NCBI RefSeq assembly: GCF_003675385.1
Contig: NZ_RCWZ01000004.1
Coordinates: 248,001 to 312,000 of the forward strand
Direction: 5' to 3'
Length of the DNA: 64,000 nt
Source of the DNA: Mucilaginibacter kameinonensis
GTDB taxonomy: Bacteria > Bacteroidota > Bacteroidia > Sphingobacteriales > Sphingobacteriaceae
The translations under genes were made by a program, and so were the position numbers. This document shows, in pieces, positions 18,408 through 26,745 of this stretch (its first letter is position 1; every line of letters starts with the position of its first letter). The notes under the pieces were generated by a model. That model saw only the letters and a program-made list of their open reading frames with translations, made no database searches and was not told the DNA's origin.

Positions 18408-20630
18408 TTACATCAATTTATAAAACCTTACCCCATGCGGCGGGATATTACAGGACACAGCAGCAACATTTTTAGCGATATCTTTTTGCTGCCAGAGATC
18501 CCGCACTATTTTAACCTTGCCCATATGGATATTCTTAAAATCAAGCGTATACTTCGAGTATTTTTCACCAAGATTAAAAATACCTATTGCCTTGCTGCCA
18601 TCTGCCAGTTGTTTAACCCAAACCTGGATCTGTTTACTATTAATTACCCTTTCGGCTTGTTTGCCTGCTACGTCCTGATCAATAGCTATAACCTCCCGAT
18701 TTTTTAACAAATTAAGAGTAAATTCATCAAGCTTATCCATATCACAGCCAATAAGCAGCGGGGCCGATAAAAGGCTCCATAGGCTCATGTGTGTATACTG
18801 CTCATAAGGCGTCAGATTAGTTTGGTGCAGATTTTCGCCCCAGCCTACCCTGCCTAAAATGAGCATATCTGGATCGTTCCAACCTCCCGGCCCGGCGTAG
18901 GCCGCGTTATTGGTCTGACTAAAACCAATACCGTACAAACTTTCCCAGGTATCAGTAATATCTTCGGTAGTGCGCCACAGGTTACCGTTCATTTGCGTGC
19001 CCCATTTCCAAACATCTTTTATACCGTACTGGCAAATGCTGTAAATAATATCCCGGGGCTGTTTTGCCAGTTCATCGCGCATTACCATGTATGGCTTCTG
19101 TTGGGCAAACAGCGTTGTATCACCGGCCGTTTGGTCAGAATAGCTGCATAGGTCGTATTTCAAATAATCAACGCCCCAGTTAAAATAAGTGCCCGCATCC
19201 TGGCCCTCATGGCCTAACGAACCCAGGTAACCGCCACAGGTTTTTGCTCCCGGCGACGAGTAAATGCCAAACTTTAATCCCTGTTGATGCAGGTGTGTTC
19301 CAAGAGCTTTCATGTCCGGAAATTTCTCATTCGCGGCTATTGCTCCATCCTGTTGCCTTGCAGGTGCCTGCCAGCCATCATCTACGTTAATAGAGTTCCA
19401 GCCGTAATCGGTGAGCCCTTTATCAACCATTGCTTTAGCTGATAGCCGAACCTTTTCATCGCTCACATTCAGTCCCCAGCAATTCCAGCTGTTCCAACCC
19501 ATGGGCGGGGTAAGGGCTAATAATTTGCCCGATTTGATAGTAAGGATTCGTTCGCTTCTTCCTAATTTATTACTTACCGAAACAGATACTTTGTAATCTC
19601 CTGCTTTAGGGGCTACCCCTGTTATAATTCCGGTTTTATTATCAAGCATTAAGCCTTGCGGCAAATTTTTAACCGAATAGCTTAGAGGCTTTTGCCCGCT
19701 TGCCGCTACTTTGTAAAGTACCGGTGAGCCGGGATGTATGCCTAAAACCGCAGCACCATTAATCATCGGTTTTAACGATGCTTTGGGAGTAAGCAAATAA
19801 GGTGCTATCTCGGCAAAGCTCTTGGTCTTGCCTGATGCAGTTTCAGTAAACTCATAAAACAATTTAATGCCTTCGCGATGGGGGAAATTGAGTGTGTAGG
19901 TTTCCTTGCCCAGGGGTGACAGGTTAGCATTTACCGTTTTCTCGGCAATTGTTTTTTCGGTAACCTCGTCTACGATCCGGTAGTGAAACTTGCCCGTGAT
20001 AATGGTTTTAAAGCTATTGCTGATGGTTAATTTGCGTACCGATTGCGCATTGGGTAAAAAGCTGATATCTGTTTGGGTAAAAACGATGCCGTCAAATTTT
20101 TCCAGCATATCAATATAAGGGCTTCCCATAAAAATGCCACCCGAGCCGCCACCGTCGTACACTTTTATGGCGATGACATTGTCCGCGTCCCATTTAATGG
20201 CCGGATCATTTGCCCCAATGCAATAATTGCGTACAGCAGGCCACTTGCTTATATAGCCTCCCTTATCTTCGGGAAACGCACCGGTTTTACCAATCAGTTT
20301 GCCATTAAAATAGGTTTCATCAACATCATTGACATGTGCAAGAAACACTCTCAAACTATCGCCCCAAATCGCCTGTTTTTTTAATGACGACGGAATAACC
20401 ACATGAATCCGGTACCAGGCAAAGCCATGATAATCGGGGTAGCCTTGTTCCTGCCAGACGTCGCCAACTTTGATATTTTTCCATTGCGAATCGTTAAAAT
20501 CGGCATTTTGCCAGGCTGCATCATTTCCGGTAGAAAACTTTGCTGTGCTTAGTTTAATAAAATTTCCGTTTTGAGCGGAAACTGCTGCGAACGCGGAGAT
20601 AAAACCGAGCAGCAATAATATCTTTTTCAT
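18408..20630 (-). CDS. Secreted GH27 glycosidase (alpha-galactosidase or beta-L-arabinopyranosidase)
   Basis: 740 aa from the ATG at 20630, which begins a clear signal peptide (1-20, ending VSAQ); the open frame reaches 20708 but that would bury the signal and run into the permease gene. A galactose-binding-like sandwich (about 25-180) and an Ig-like putative-Ig (He_PIG) domain (about 285-368) precede the GH27 barrel (about 372-690, starting LTPPMGWNSWN). The nucleophile is Asp493 (YLKYDLCS) and the acid/base Asp557 (WRTTEDITD). GH27 includes alpha-galactosidases, alpha-N-acetylgalactosaminidases and beta-L-arabinopyranosidases. It starts 28 bases after the permease stop, in an operon with peptide-related genes, so a substituent of plant glycoproteins is a plausible target. 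Confidence 0.88.
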   Translation of the reverse strand: MKKILLLLGFISAFAAVSAQNGNFIKLSTAKFSTGNDAAWQNADFNDSQWKNIKVGDVWQEQGYPDYHGFAWYRIHVVIPSSLKKQAIWGDSLRVFLAHVNDVDETYFNGKLIGKTGAFPEDKGGYISKWPAVRNYCIGANDPAIKWDADNVIAIKVYDGGGSGGIFMGSPYIDMLEKFDGIVFTQTDISFLPNAQSVRKLTISNSFKTIITGKFHYRIVDEVTEKTIAEKTVNANLSPLGKETYTLNFPHREGIKLFYEFTETASGKTKSFAEIAPYLLTPKASLKPMINGAAVLGIHPGSPVLYKVAASGQKPLSYSVKNLPQGLMLDNKTGIITGVAPKAGDYKVSVSVSNKLGRSERILTIKSGKLLALTPPMGWNSWNCWGLNVSDEKVRLSAKAMVDKGLTDYGWNSINVDDGWQAPARQQDGAIAANEKFPDMKALGTHLHQQGLKFGIYSSPGAKTCGGYLGSLGHEGQDAGTYFNWGVDYLKYDLCSYSDQTAGDTTLFAQQKPYMVMRDELAKQPRDIIYSICQYGIKDVWKWGTQMNGNLWRTTEDITDTWESLYGIGFSQTNNAAYAGPGGWNDPDMLILGRVGWGENLHQTNLTPYEQYTHMSLWSLLSAPLLIGCDMDKLDEFTLNLLKNREVIAIDQDVAGKQAERVINSKQIQVWVKQLADGSKAIGIFNLGEKYSKYTLDFKNIHMGKVKIVRDLWQQKDIAKNVAAVSCNIPPHGVRFYKLM

Positions 20631-20658
20631 GAATTGCGATAAATAGAATTTCCCCGGT

Positions 20659-22092
20659 CTATAGACTTTCAACCGGGAGTTCGGCGGCTTTACGTTTTTT
20701 GCTACCACCTATCAGGTAATAAACCGGGATGCCTGTCAACGTAATGATCAAGCCAGGATAAGTATAAGCCGGTTTGTATTTGATGAGTAAAAGGCAAAAA
20801 GCAATACCCATTACAATATAAATTATCGGCAGCACCGGGTAGCCAAAAGCCTTGTAAGGCCGCTCGGCATTGGGCATTTTTTTGCGGAGGATAAAAATCC
20901 CGATAATGGTAAGCACATAAAAAACTACCACCACAAACGAGATCATATCCAGCAGATCGCCGTATTTACCGCTCAGGCTCCAAAGGCAGGCAAACACGCA
21001 CTGCAACCATAAGCCAAAACCCGGCACCGAGTTTTTATTCAGCGTTCCTACTTTTTTAAAGAAAAGCCCATCCTTAGCCATTGAATAATAAACCCTCGCG
21101 CCCGACATGATAAGCCCGTTATTGCAGCCAAAGGTTGATACCATGATGAGCAAAGCGATGATCACCGTACCCGAACTGCCAAAAATATGCTGTGAAGCAA
21201 CCACACCTACCCTATCTTTATCAGCAACGGCAATATCATGCAATGAAAGTACACCAGTATACATGATATTGGTTAAAATGTAGATCACTGTTACTATCAG
21301 CGTACCCAGCGCCAAACTTAAACCGATATTCCTTTTCGGGTTTTTGATCTCTCCGGCGATAAAAGTCACGTTGTTCCATGAATCACTGCTGAATATAGAA
21401 CCCACCATAGCCGAAGCAATAGCCCCTAAAGCAGCAATGGTAGTATAGGAGGCAATAGAACCGTCACCGTTGAGATGATGCATATCCCATGCATTTTTCC
21501 AGTTATCGCTCCACACCGAAGCTTTTAAGGAAAACAGGCCAAACACAATTAACCCCAGCAAGCTCAGCAGCTTGGCCATGGTGAAAATGGTTTGTACAAT
21601 TTTACCGCTATTTACCCCACGGGTATTGATATAGGTTAAAAATACGATCACCAGGATGGAGAGCAATTGTGCTGGTGATATGGTGATAAAACCCAGATCA
21701 ACAGCAACCAGGTCTTCACTTAGCTGCGGGATCAGGTAGGCCGTAAATTTGGCGAAAGCAACCCCTACCGCGGCAATAGTAGCTGTTTGGATCACGGTAA
21801 AAAAGCTCCACCCGTATAAAAAGCCAACCAAAGGGCGATACGCCTCTTTCAGGTAAACGTACTGCCCACCTGCTCTGGGGAACATGGCACTAAGCTCGCC
21901 GTAGCTCAGGGCCGCGGTGAGGGTCATAAAACCGGTGATGAGCCATACAAATAGCAGCCAGCCGGCACTGCCCACATTGCGGGTAATATCCGCGCTCACA
22001 ATAAAAATACCGGAGCCAATCATACTGCCTGCCACCAGCATGGTGGCATCCATCAACCGCAACGAAGGCTTAAAAGAAGTACTGTTCTCCAT
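20659..22092 (-). CDS. APC superfamily amino acid permease
   Basis: 477 aa, inner membrane, with 12 or more predicted hydrophobic helices. The first helix carries the APC signature GSMIGSGIFI (residues 17-26), and FPRAGGQYVYLKEAY follows near residue 70, as in LAT/SteT-type permeases. These carriers move amino acids by proton symport or exchange. It is in a same-strand run AraC - DUF885 - permease - GH27 with gaps of 38, 72 and 28 bases. In this setting proline, hydroxyproline or another peptide-derived amino acid is the likely substrate, but specificity cannot be read from the sequence. Confidence 0.88.
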   Translation of the reverse strand: MENSTSFKPSLRLMDATMLVAGSMIGSGIFIVSADITRNVGSAGWLLFVWLITGFMTLTAALSYGELSAMFPRAGGQYVYLKEAYRPLVGFLYGWSFFTVIQTATIAAVGVAFAKFTAYLIPQLSEDLVAVDLGFITISPAQLLSILVIVFLTYINTRGVNSGKIVQTIFTMAKLLSLLGLIVFGLFSLKASVWSDNWKNAWDMHHLNGDGSIASYTTIAALGAIASAMVGSIFSSDSWNNVTFIAGEIKNPKRNIGLSLALGTLIVTVIYILTNIMYTGVLSLHDIAVADKDRVGVVASQHIFGSSGTVIIALLIMVSTFGCNNGLIMSGARVYYSMAKDGLFFKKVGTLNKNSVPGFGLWLQCVFACLWSLSGKYGDLLDMISFVVVVFYVLTIIGIFILRKKMPNAERPYKAFGYPVLPIIYIVMGIAFCLLLIKYKPAYTYPGLIITLTGIPVYYLIGGSKKRKAAELPVESL

Positions 22093-22106
22093 AAAAATGT
22101 TTTTTG

Positions 22107-22143
22107 AAAGCTAAAAGCTGAATGCATAAAGCTTAAAGCTTTA
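22107..22143. repeat. Clustered AAAGCTwAAAGCT motifs
   Basis: Two copies of a 13-base motif, AAAGCTAAAAGCT (22107-22119) and AAAGCTTAAAGCT (22128-22140), lie in the gap between the DUF885 and permease genes. The second can form a short stem TAAAGCT/AGCTTTA. The same motif occurs at 3561-3573 and 26586-26598, also outside genes. Confidence 0.5.
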
Positions 22144-22164
22144 TCATCGATGCCATTTAATTAT

Positions 22165-23964
22165 TTATTTACCTCCGAAATCGTAAAATTTCCAGCTTGT
22201 TGTAAAATCTTTGCTTAAGGCCTGGTTGGTTAACGTGGCGCGAAGCATCTCAACCGGGATCAGGTTTTCTTTGATAGCGGCATCATGGAATTGTTTAAAA
22301 GTCATTTTGCCACTATCAACCAACTCTTTCCTCAATTCGGTCAATTGTAAACCGCCCAACAAATAAGCTACCTGGTAAAGCGGACTATAGCCACCTTCAA
22401 ACGAGCGCCTTACTTCACCTTCGGCATTGGCACGTTCATGACCAACACGGTCAACCAAAAAGTCGATACATTGCTGCGGTGTCCAGTTGCCTAAATGGTA
22501 GTTGAGCGAAAAGATGATCCTTGCACAGCGGTGCATGCGCCAGAACAGCATACCAACACGCTCTTCAGGTGTTTTAGCAAAGCCTTTATCGTACAACAAC
22601 AATTCCCAGTATAAAGCCCAGCCCTCAACCGCGAACGGTGTCCCAAAATCCTGGCGGTAGGCTTTGTAACGGCTGTTCATGAAATACTGCAGGTTATGAC
22701 CGGGGATTAGTTCATGCTGTACCGTTCCCCTCGAAAAGTAAGGGTTATTTCCACGCATACTCATCAACCTGTCATCATATTGCATAGTATTGGTTGGGTA
22801 CGAGATGCTGATCTCCTTGCCACCGGTAAAAAATGGGTTAACCAATTGCCTCTGCGGCGACATCATCACCATACCCCAGGTTTCTTCGGCCAGTGGCGGT
22901 ATCGTGATCAGGTCCCGCTCTTTGATAAAGCTGATGGCATCATTGTATAGCTTAACAATTAGTTCGGGCTGATGACCTACCGGTACATAACTGTTTTTTA
23001 CTTTCTCAAGCGCTTTTTTCCAATCGCTGCCAAAACCCATTTCCTGCGATGCTTTCAGCATCTCCTTATCGCACCAGGCAAACTCCTTGTTAGCAAGCTT
23101 GATTAGCTCTTCGGGCGTATAAGGGATCATCTCGGCCTGTAACTGGCTAATCAACTCTTCCCTGCCAATCGGCACGCCTTTGATACCGCTGCTATCGCTT
23201 TTCTGGCTGGTGTTCAGCTTTCCTTTGCTAATAGCTAACTCGCTGTATCTTTCCAGCGCATTGTCAACAGCCTTATAAGGCTCAGGCACCCACCATGTAA
23301 ACGATGGATCGTACTTATTATAAAAGCCAAAAAAATCTTTTAAACGCCCTTTCAAACCAAGCAAAGCGGCCTTAGTTACTTTAGCCACCGGCATATCCAC
23401 AGATGGAAGTTTACGATACGCTGTAGTATCCGCCTTGAGTTCTTTCAGGATCTTATTCAGATCGCCTGCAACCTTTTCACCATCCACGAATGTTCCGCGG
23501 CGGCGTTTTTGTTCAAGTGCGTAGATCTCATCGGCAAATGAAATGTATTTTGCAGCCTGCCTGTACAGGCCTTCTTCTTTCTTCAGGTCTTTCAGATCAA
23601 AGTTGATCCGTTTTTTCAGCAGGATATAATCAACCTTGCCGTATATACTCAGGGTGTTAAAGTCTGTTTGCTCCAGTTGTTTCAGATAGTCGTTATCAAC
23701 CTCAATAAGGCGCTTGCGTTGTTCGGGAGAGTTAATAACATCCTGTTTATACTGATCTTCGCCGCGCTCATTAACGTTGTAGGGCGAGTAAAAATCGCGG
23801 ATTGCATTCATATCCTGCCCATACCTGATAATGGTACCGGCAATTTCGCTGGTTTGCTCGTATAAATTACCGGTTGGCTTTGTTTGCGCCTTTACAGTAA
23901 GCACGCCAAGAGTAAGGGCATAAAGGGTTAAACCTTTTATGGCTGTTTTAGTATTTATTAGCAC
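22165..23964 (-). CDS. Exported DUF885 protein, metallopeptidase-like
   Basis: 599 aa with a signal peptide (about 1-27, ending TVKAQ). It matches DUF885 (PF05960 type): a mostly helical protein with the conserved QHELIPGHNLQYFM segment, whose HExxxGH arrangement resembles gluzincin metal-binding sites, followed by FAVEGWALYWELLL, which is also conserved in the family. The function of the family is poorly known and is predicted to be peptidase. It lies 38 bases after an AraC-type regulator gene and 72 bases before an amino acid permease gene, which supports a role in making transportable peptides or amino acids in the periplasm. Confidence 0.85.
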   Translation of the reverse strand: MLINTKTAIKGLTLYALTLGVLTVKAQTKPTGNLYEQTSEIAGTIIRYGQDMNAIRDFYSPYNVNERGEDQYKQDVINSPEQRKRLIEVDNDYLKQLEQTDFNTLSIYGKVDYILLKKRINFDLKDLKKEEGLYRQAAKYISFADEIYALEQKRRRGTFVDGEKVAGDLNKILKELKADTTAYRKLPSVDMPVAKVTKAALLGLKGRLKDFFGFYNKYDPSFTWWVPEPYKAVDNALERYSELAISKGKLNTSQKSDSSGIKGVPIGREELISQLQAEMIPYTPEELIKLANKEFAWCDKEMLKASQEMGFGSDWKKALEKVKNSYVPVGHQPELIVKLYNDAISFIKERDLITIPPLAEETWGMVMMSPQRQLVNPFFTGGKEISISYPTNTMQYDDRLMSMRGNNPYFSRGTVQHELIPGHNLQYFMNSRYKAYRQDFGTPFAVEGWALYWELLLYDKGFAKTPEERVGMLFWRMHRCARIIFSLNYHLGNWTPQQCIDFLVDRVGHERANAEGEVRRSFEGGYSPLYQVAYLLGGLQLTELRKELVDSGKMTFKQFHDAAIKENLIPVEMLRATLTNQALSKDFTTSWKFYDFGGK

Positions 23965-24002
23965 GATAAATTAATGGTTTGAGGTAAAAAGAAAAAGCCG
24001 TA

Positions 24003-24905
24003 TTAGCTGGCAGCCCTGTTAAGGCTGATAAGATTGTTGTTGTATGAGTCGAGATAGCCGCGCGGCGAGTTGCCAATTACACATTTAAATACGCGGTTAA
24101 AGTTGGTAATACTTTTGAAGCCACATTTGTAAGCTACCGTATTAATACTTTCAAATTTATGGGCGATGAGTTTCTTGCAAGCCTCATTGATCCTGATCTC
24201 GTTCAGGAATGAAATAAACGTATGACCTGTATGCTTTTTGAAATATCTGCAAAACGACTCGGGGGTCATGTAGGCTACCTTAGCAACATCCTCAAGCGTT
24301 ATAGGCTCACTGTAATGCTGCATAATATAGTTGTAGATATTACCTATCCTGATCCCCTCGTTTTCGGTTATGCCCGGCAGGTTGCCATAGGTTGATAAAG
24401 GATCAAGCTTGGTTTTGATGTTGGTAAGCCCTTTCAACAAATGGAAAAACTGAATGAGCTGATCGGGGCCGGATGCCTTTTGCAGGGCGATCATGATCTG
24501 CGATACTTTGTCAACAACAGAATGCGGCACTTTAAACCCTTGCTGATGTTGTTGCATAAATATCAGGCTGGGCTTAAGCTCAGGTAGTGAGAACAGCGGA
24601 GCCAGCGCACCTTCCGGGTTAAAAAATATAGTAAGCGCCTCAATTTGCTTGTTGGAGTTAGGCACAAAGTATTCAGGGTTGCTTTTAAATACATGCGGCA
24701 GATTGGCGCCAATTAAAAACAGGTCGCCGGCCGAGTAATCATGCATGTTATTCCCTGCAATCAAAGTCCCCTCGCCCTGCTGGATCCAGGTGAGCTGAAT
24801 TTCCTTATGACGGTGCAGGTATGGGTAATGATAAGGCAAACAGACCTTTTCTGCTATCACACTTTTATCGTGCGGAACCGGGATAGTAAATTGTAAAACT
24901 TTCAT
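24003..24905 (-). CDS. AraC family regulator with cupin sensor domain
   Basis: 300 aa. An N-terminal cupin-like ligand-binding domain (about 15-110, including HRHKEIQLTWIQQGEGTLIA) precedes two AraC helix-turn-helix motifs (about 190-290). The second contains YKCGFKSITNFNRVFKCVIG, matching the usual AraC signature. Such one-component regulators bind a small intracellular ligand and activate nearby operons. It heads the AraC - DUF885 - permease - GH27 run and lies next to the D-hydroxyproline oxidase gene, so a hydroxyproline-pathway intermediate or an arabinose-related sugar is a candidate ligand. The inducer cannot be told from sequence. Confidence 0.88.
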   Translation of the reverse strand: MKVLQFTIPVPHDKSVIAEKVCLPYHYPYLHRHKEIQLTWIQQGEGTLIAGNNMHDYSAGDLFLIGANLPHVFKSNPEYFVPNSNKQIEALTIFFNPEGALAPLFSLPELKPSLIFMQQHQQGFKVPHSVVDKVSQIMIALQKASGPDQLIQFFHLLKGLTNIKTKLDPLSTYGNLPGITENEGIRIGNIYNYIMQHYSEPITLEDVAKVAYMTPESFCRYFKKHTGHTFISFLNEIRINEACKKLIAHKFESINTVAYKCGFKSITNFNRVFKCVIGNSPRGYLDSYNNNLISLNRAAS

Positions 24906-25258
24906 CTGCTACTTTGATTATACTTGTTGAATTTACAATTACTTAACTTAATTTGCTAATAAATGAAGTTAAAAGGATAAAATACGGGCAATATCTGGTA
25001 ATTTATGGTTGATAGCGCTATCAAAATTGGCCTAAAAACCCATTTTTATCCAACAGATAAAAAGTAAATTAAATGTTATATAAACAATTAAAATCGAAAT
25101 TATAGCTACTACAGCCATTATTTAACCGAATAAAATATTTTTAATTGTACAGAATACAACTAATGTACATTTTACACTAACCACCTTTTTTAGGCAGAAA
25201 AACCATTTTTTAACCTGTTTTCTATGATTCAGGTAATAAAACGTACTCCTGTTAAAGC
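24906..25258. other. AT-rich intergenic region upstream of the AraC gene
   Basis: About 350 bases without a convincing gene. It is very AT-rich and presumably holds the promoter of the AraC regulator on the minus strand, but I found no exact TAnnTTTG box with a spaced TTG. A 60-codon plus-strand frame starting at 25224 runs into the oxidase gene on the other strand and looks spurious. Confidence 0.4.
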
Positions 25259-25291
25259 AAAAAACCGCTCATCAGGGATCGATGAACGGTT
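25259..25291 (-). terminator. Intrinsic terminator of the hydroxyproline operon
   Basis: On the minus strand, AACCGTTCATC pairs with GATGAGCGGTT (11 bp with one G-T pair) around a 7-base loop, followed by TTTT. It lies 40 bases after the stop of the D-hydroxyproline oxidase gene and separates it from the AraC gene. A further short perfect stem (TTCCGGC/GCCGGAA, 25297-25312) lies just before it. Confidence 0.75.
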
Positions 25292-25331
25292 CCGTTTTCC
25301 GGCAAGCCGGAAGGGTAATCAATTGTTTAAA

Positions 25332-26576
25332 TTAAGATCTTTCAGGAGCAAATTCTTTAATATCGATAGAGGTTGGTTTGCCCGAAATAATTTCACTGGC
25401 CAGTAAACCGGTTGCCGCGCCAAGGCTCAAGCCCATCATACCATGCCCTGTTGCTACTGTAAGGTTGCTGTATTGTTTACTCTTACCGATATAAGGCAAT
25501 CCATCGGCAGATGAAGGGCGGAAACCAAACCAAATATCTTTTTGATCAGGAACAGCAGGTTTTAAACCAGGGAAATACTTCGGCACCGATTCAACTATAC
25601 CTTTTACACGGTTCATGTTAATGCGGTCGTTGATTTTATCAAGTTCCATAGTACCACCATAGCGTAAGCCTCCGTTCATTGGAGTAATGGCAACCCTTGC
25701 CTCAGCCAGCAACGCAGGGATGTGCATGGTTTCACTTTCATCCTTCACATTAAATGAATATCCTTTACCCGGCATCAGTAAGATCTTTAAGCCCAGCAGC
25801 TTTCCAATAGCCGGTGACCATGAGCCGCCCGCAATGACATACTCATCGGCGATAAATTCCTCATTCCCTGATAATACCCTGCTTACCTTACCACCTTTGC
25901 TTTCTATTTTGGTAACCTCTTTATTAGCCACCAATTTTACAGCAACGGCTTTCAGGTGCTTGATTAAAGCAGCCATCAGTTTATTGGGCGACAGGTGAGC
26001 ATCACAACGGTAATGCACCGCACCCAACACATCAAGCTCAAGCTTGGGTTGCAGCTTCTTACAATCATCAACACTAAGCACGGCCATATCCAAACCTAAT
26101 TCCCTGCCTTTTTCGGCCATGTGCGCTTCTTCTTCGCCGGCCTTTTCGGTTTTATAAAACATCAGGATGCCCTTTTCAACCAAATCAAAATCAAAGCCGG
26201 GCTCTTTGCTCAAATCCTCGTAAAGCTTTTTGCTGAGCAACGACAGTTCGGTTAAAGGCGTGGCCGACCTTTCAACATGCTCCGTATTGGCTTTCTTTAA
26301 AAATTTTAATCCCCATGAAATCAATTCGGGGTTTAAGGATGGCTTTACATAGAACGGGCTTTTGCTGTTGAACATCCATTTAATACCCTGCGATACCATA
26401 CCCGGTGTTGCCAAAGGAATAAAATGACTTGGCACTATCATGCCCGCGTTTCCATATGAGCAACTGTCGGTCATATCGCCCTTATCCAGCACAGTAACCT
26501 CATGCCCGGCCTTTTGTAAATAATAAGCCGAACTAAGTCCTACTATCCCACCTCCAATTATCAGCACTTTTGCCAT
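25332..26576 (-). CDS. DadA-like FAD oxidoreductase, probable D-hydroxyproline dehydrogenase
   Basis: 414 aa, no signal peptide. The N-terminal Rossmann FAD-binding motif is VLIIGGGIVGLSSAYYL (residues 4-20), and the C-terminal part has GHGMMGLSLGAATG (about 382-395), typical of DadA-type D-amino acid dehydrogenases. In hydroxyproline catabolism an enzyme of this family oxidises cis-4-hydroxy-D-proline to 1-pyrroline-4-hydroxy-2-carboxylate. It is the last gene of the run SusC - SusD - deaminase - epimerase - oxidase on the minus strand, with a 169-base gap after the epimerase that contains an inverted repeat. Context gives the substrate; the fold alone would also allow D-Ala or other D-amino acids. 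Confidence 0.85.
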   Translation of the reverse strand: MAKVLIIGGGIVGLSSAYYLQKAGHEVTVLDKGDMTDSCSYGNAGMIVPSHFIPLATPGMVSQGIKWMFNSKSPFYVKPSLNPELISWGLKFLKKANTEHVERSATPLTELSLLSKKLYEDLSKEPGFDFDLVEKGILMFYKTEKAGEEEAHMAEKGRELGLDMAVLSVDDCKKLQPKLELDVLGAVHYRCDAHLSPNKLMAALIKHLKAVAVKLVANKEVTKIESKGGKVSRVLSGNEEFIADEYVIAGGSWSPAIGKLLGLKILLMPGKGYSFNVKDESETMHIPALLAEARVAITPMNGGLRYGGTMELDKINDRINMNRVKGIVESVPKYFPGLKPAVPDQKDIWFGFRPSSADGLPYIGKSKQYSNLTVATGHGMMGLSLGAATGLLASEIISGKPTSIDIKEFAPERS

Positions 26577-26584
26577 TCTTGTTT

Positions 26585-26599
26585 TAAAGCTTAAAGCTT
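26585..26599. repeat. AAAGCTTAAAGCT motif copy
   Basis: Another copy of the dispersed 13-base motif seen at 3561 and 22107-22140. It lies a few bases upstream of the D-hydroxyproline oxidase start. Confidence 0.4.
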
Positions 26600-26649
26600 A
26601 AGGCGGAGAGCCGAAAGCTTGTTAATATTTTCTAAATATGTTAAATAAG

Positions 26650-26735
26650 AACGTCATTGCGAGAAACGAAGCAATCCCCGGTTAGCAGGTTCGCCCTGTA
26701 TAGTTTGGGATTGCTTCGTTCCTTGCAATGACGTT
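26650..26735. repeat. 86-bp inverted-repeat element between epimerase and oxidase genes
   Basis: Two 29-base arms, 26650-26678 and 26707-26735, are reverse complements with only two mismatches; each contains the CGTCATTGCGAG and GAAGCAATCCC type words that recur in many Bacteroidota intergenic repeats. The 28-base spacer is unpaired. It has no coding capacity and would form a very stable hairpin in the operon transcript. Confidence 0.75.
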
Positions 26736-26745
26736 TGGTGATATG

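Noticed and set aside
20631..20708. N-terminal extension of the GH27 gene
   Set aside because: It would hide a good signal peptide and overlap the permease gene.
25224..25406. 60-codon plus-strand frame near the hydroxyproline terminator
   Set aside because: It overlaps the 3' end of the oxidase gene and covers the terminator hairpin.
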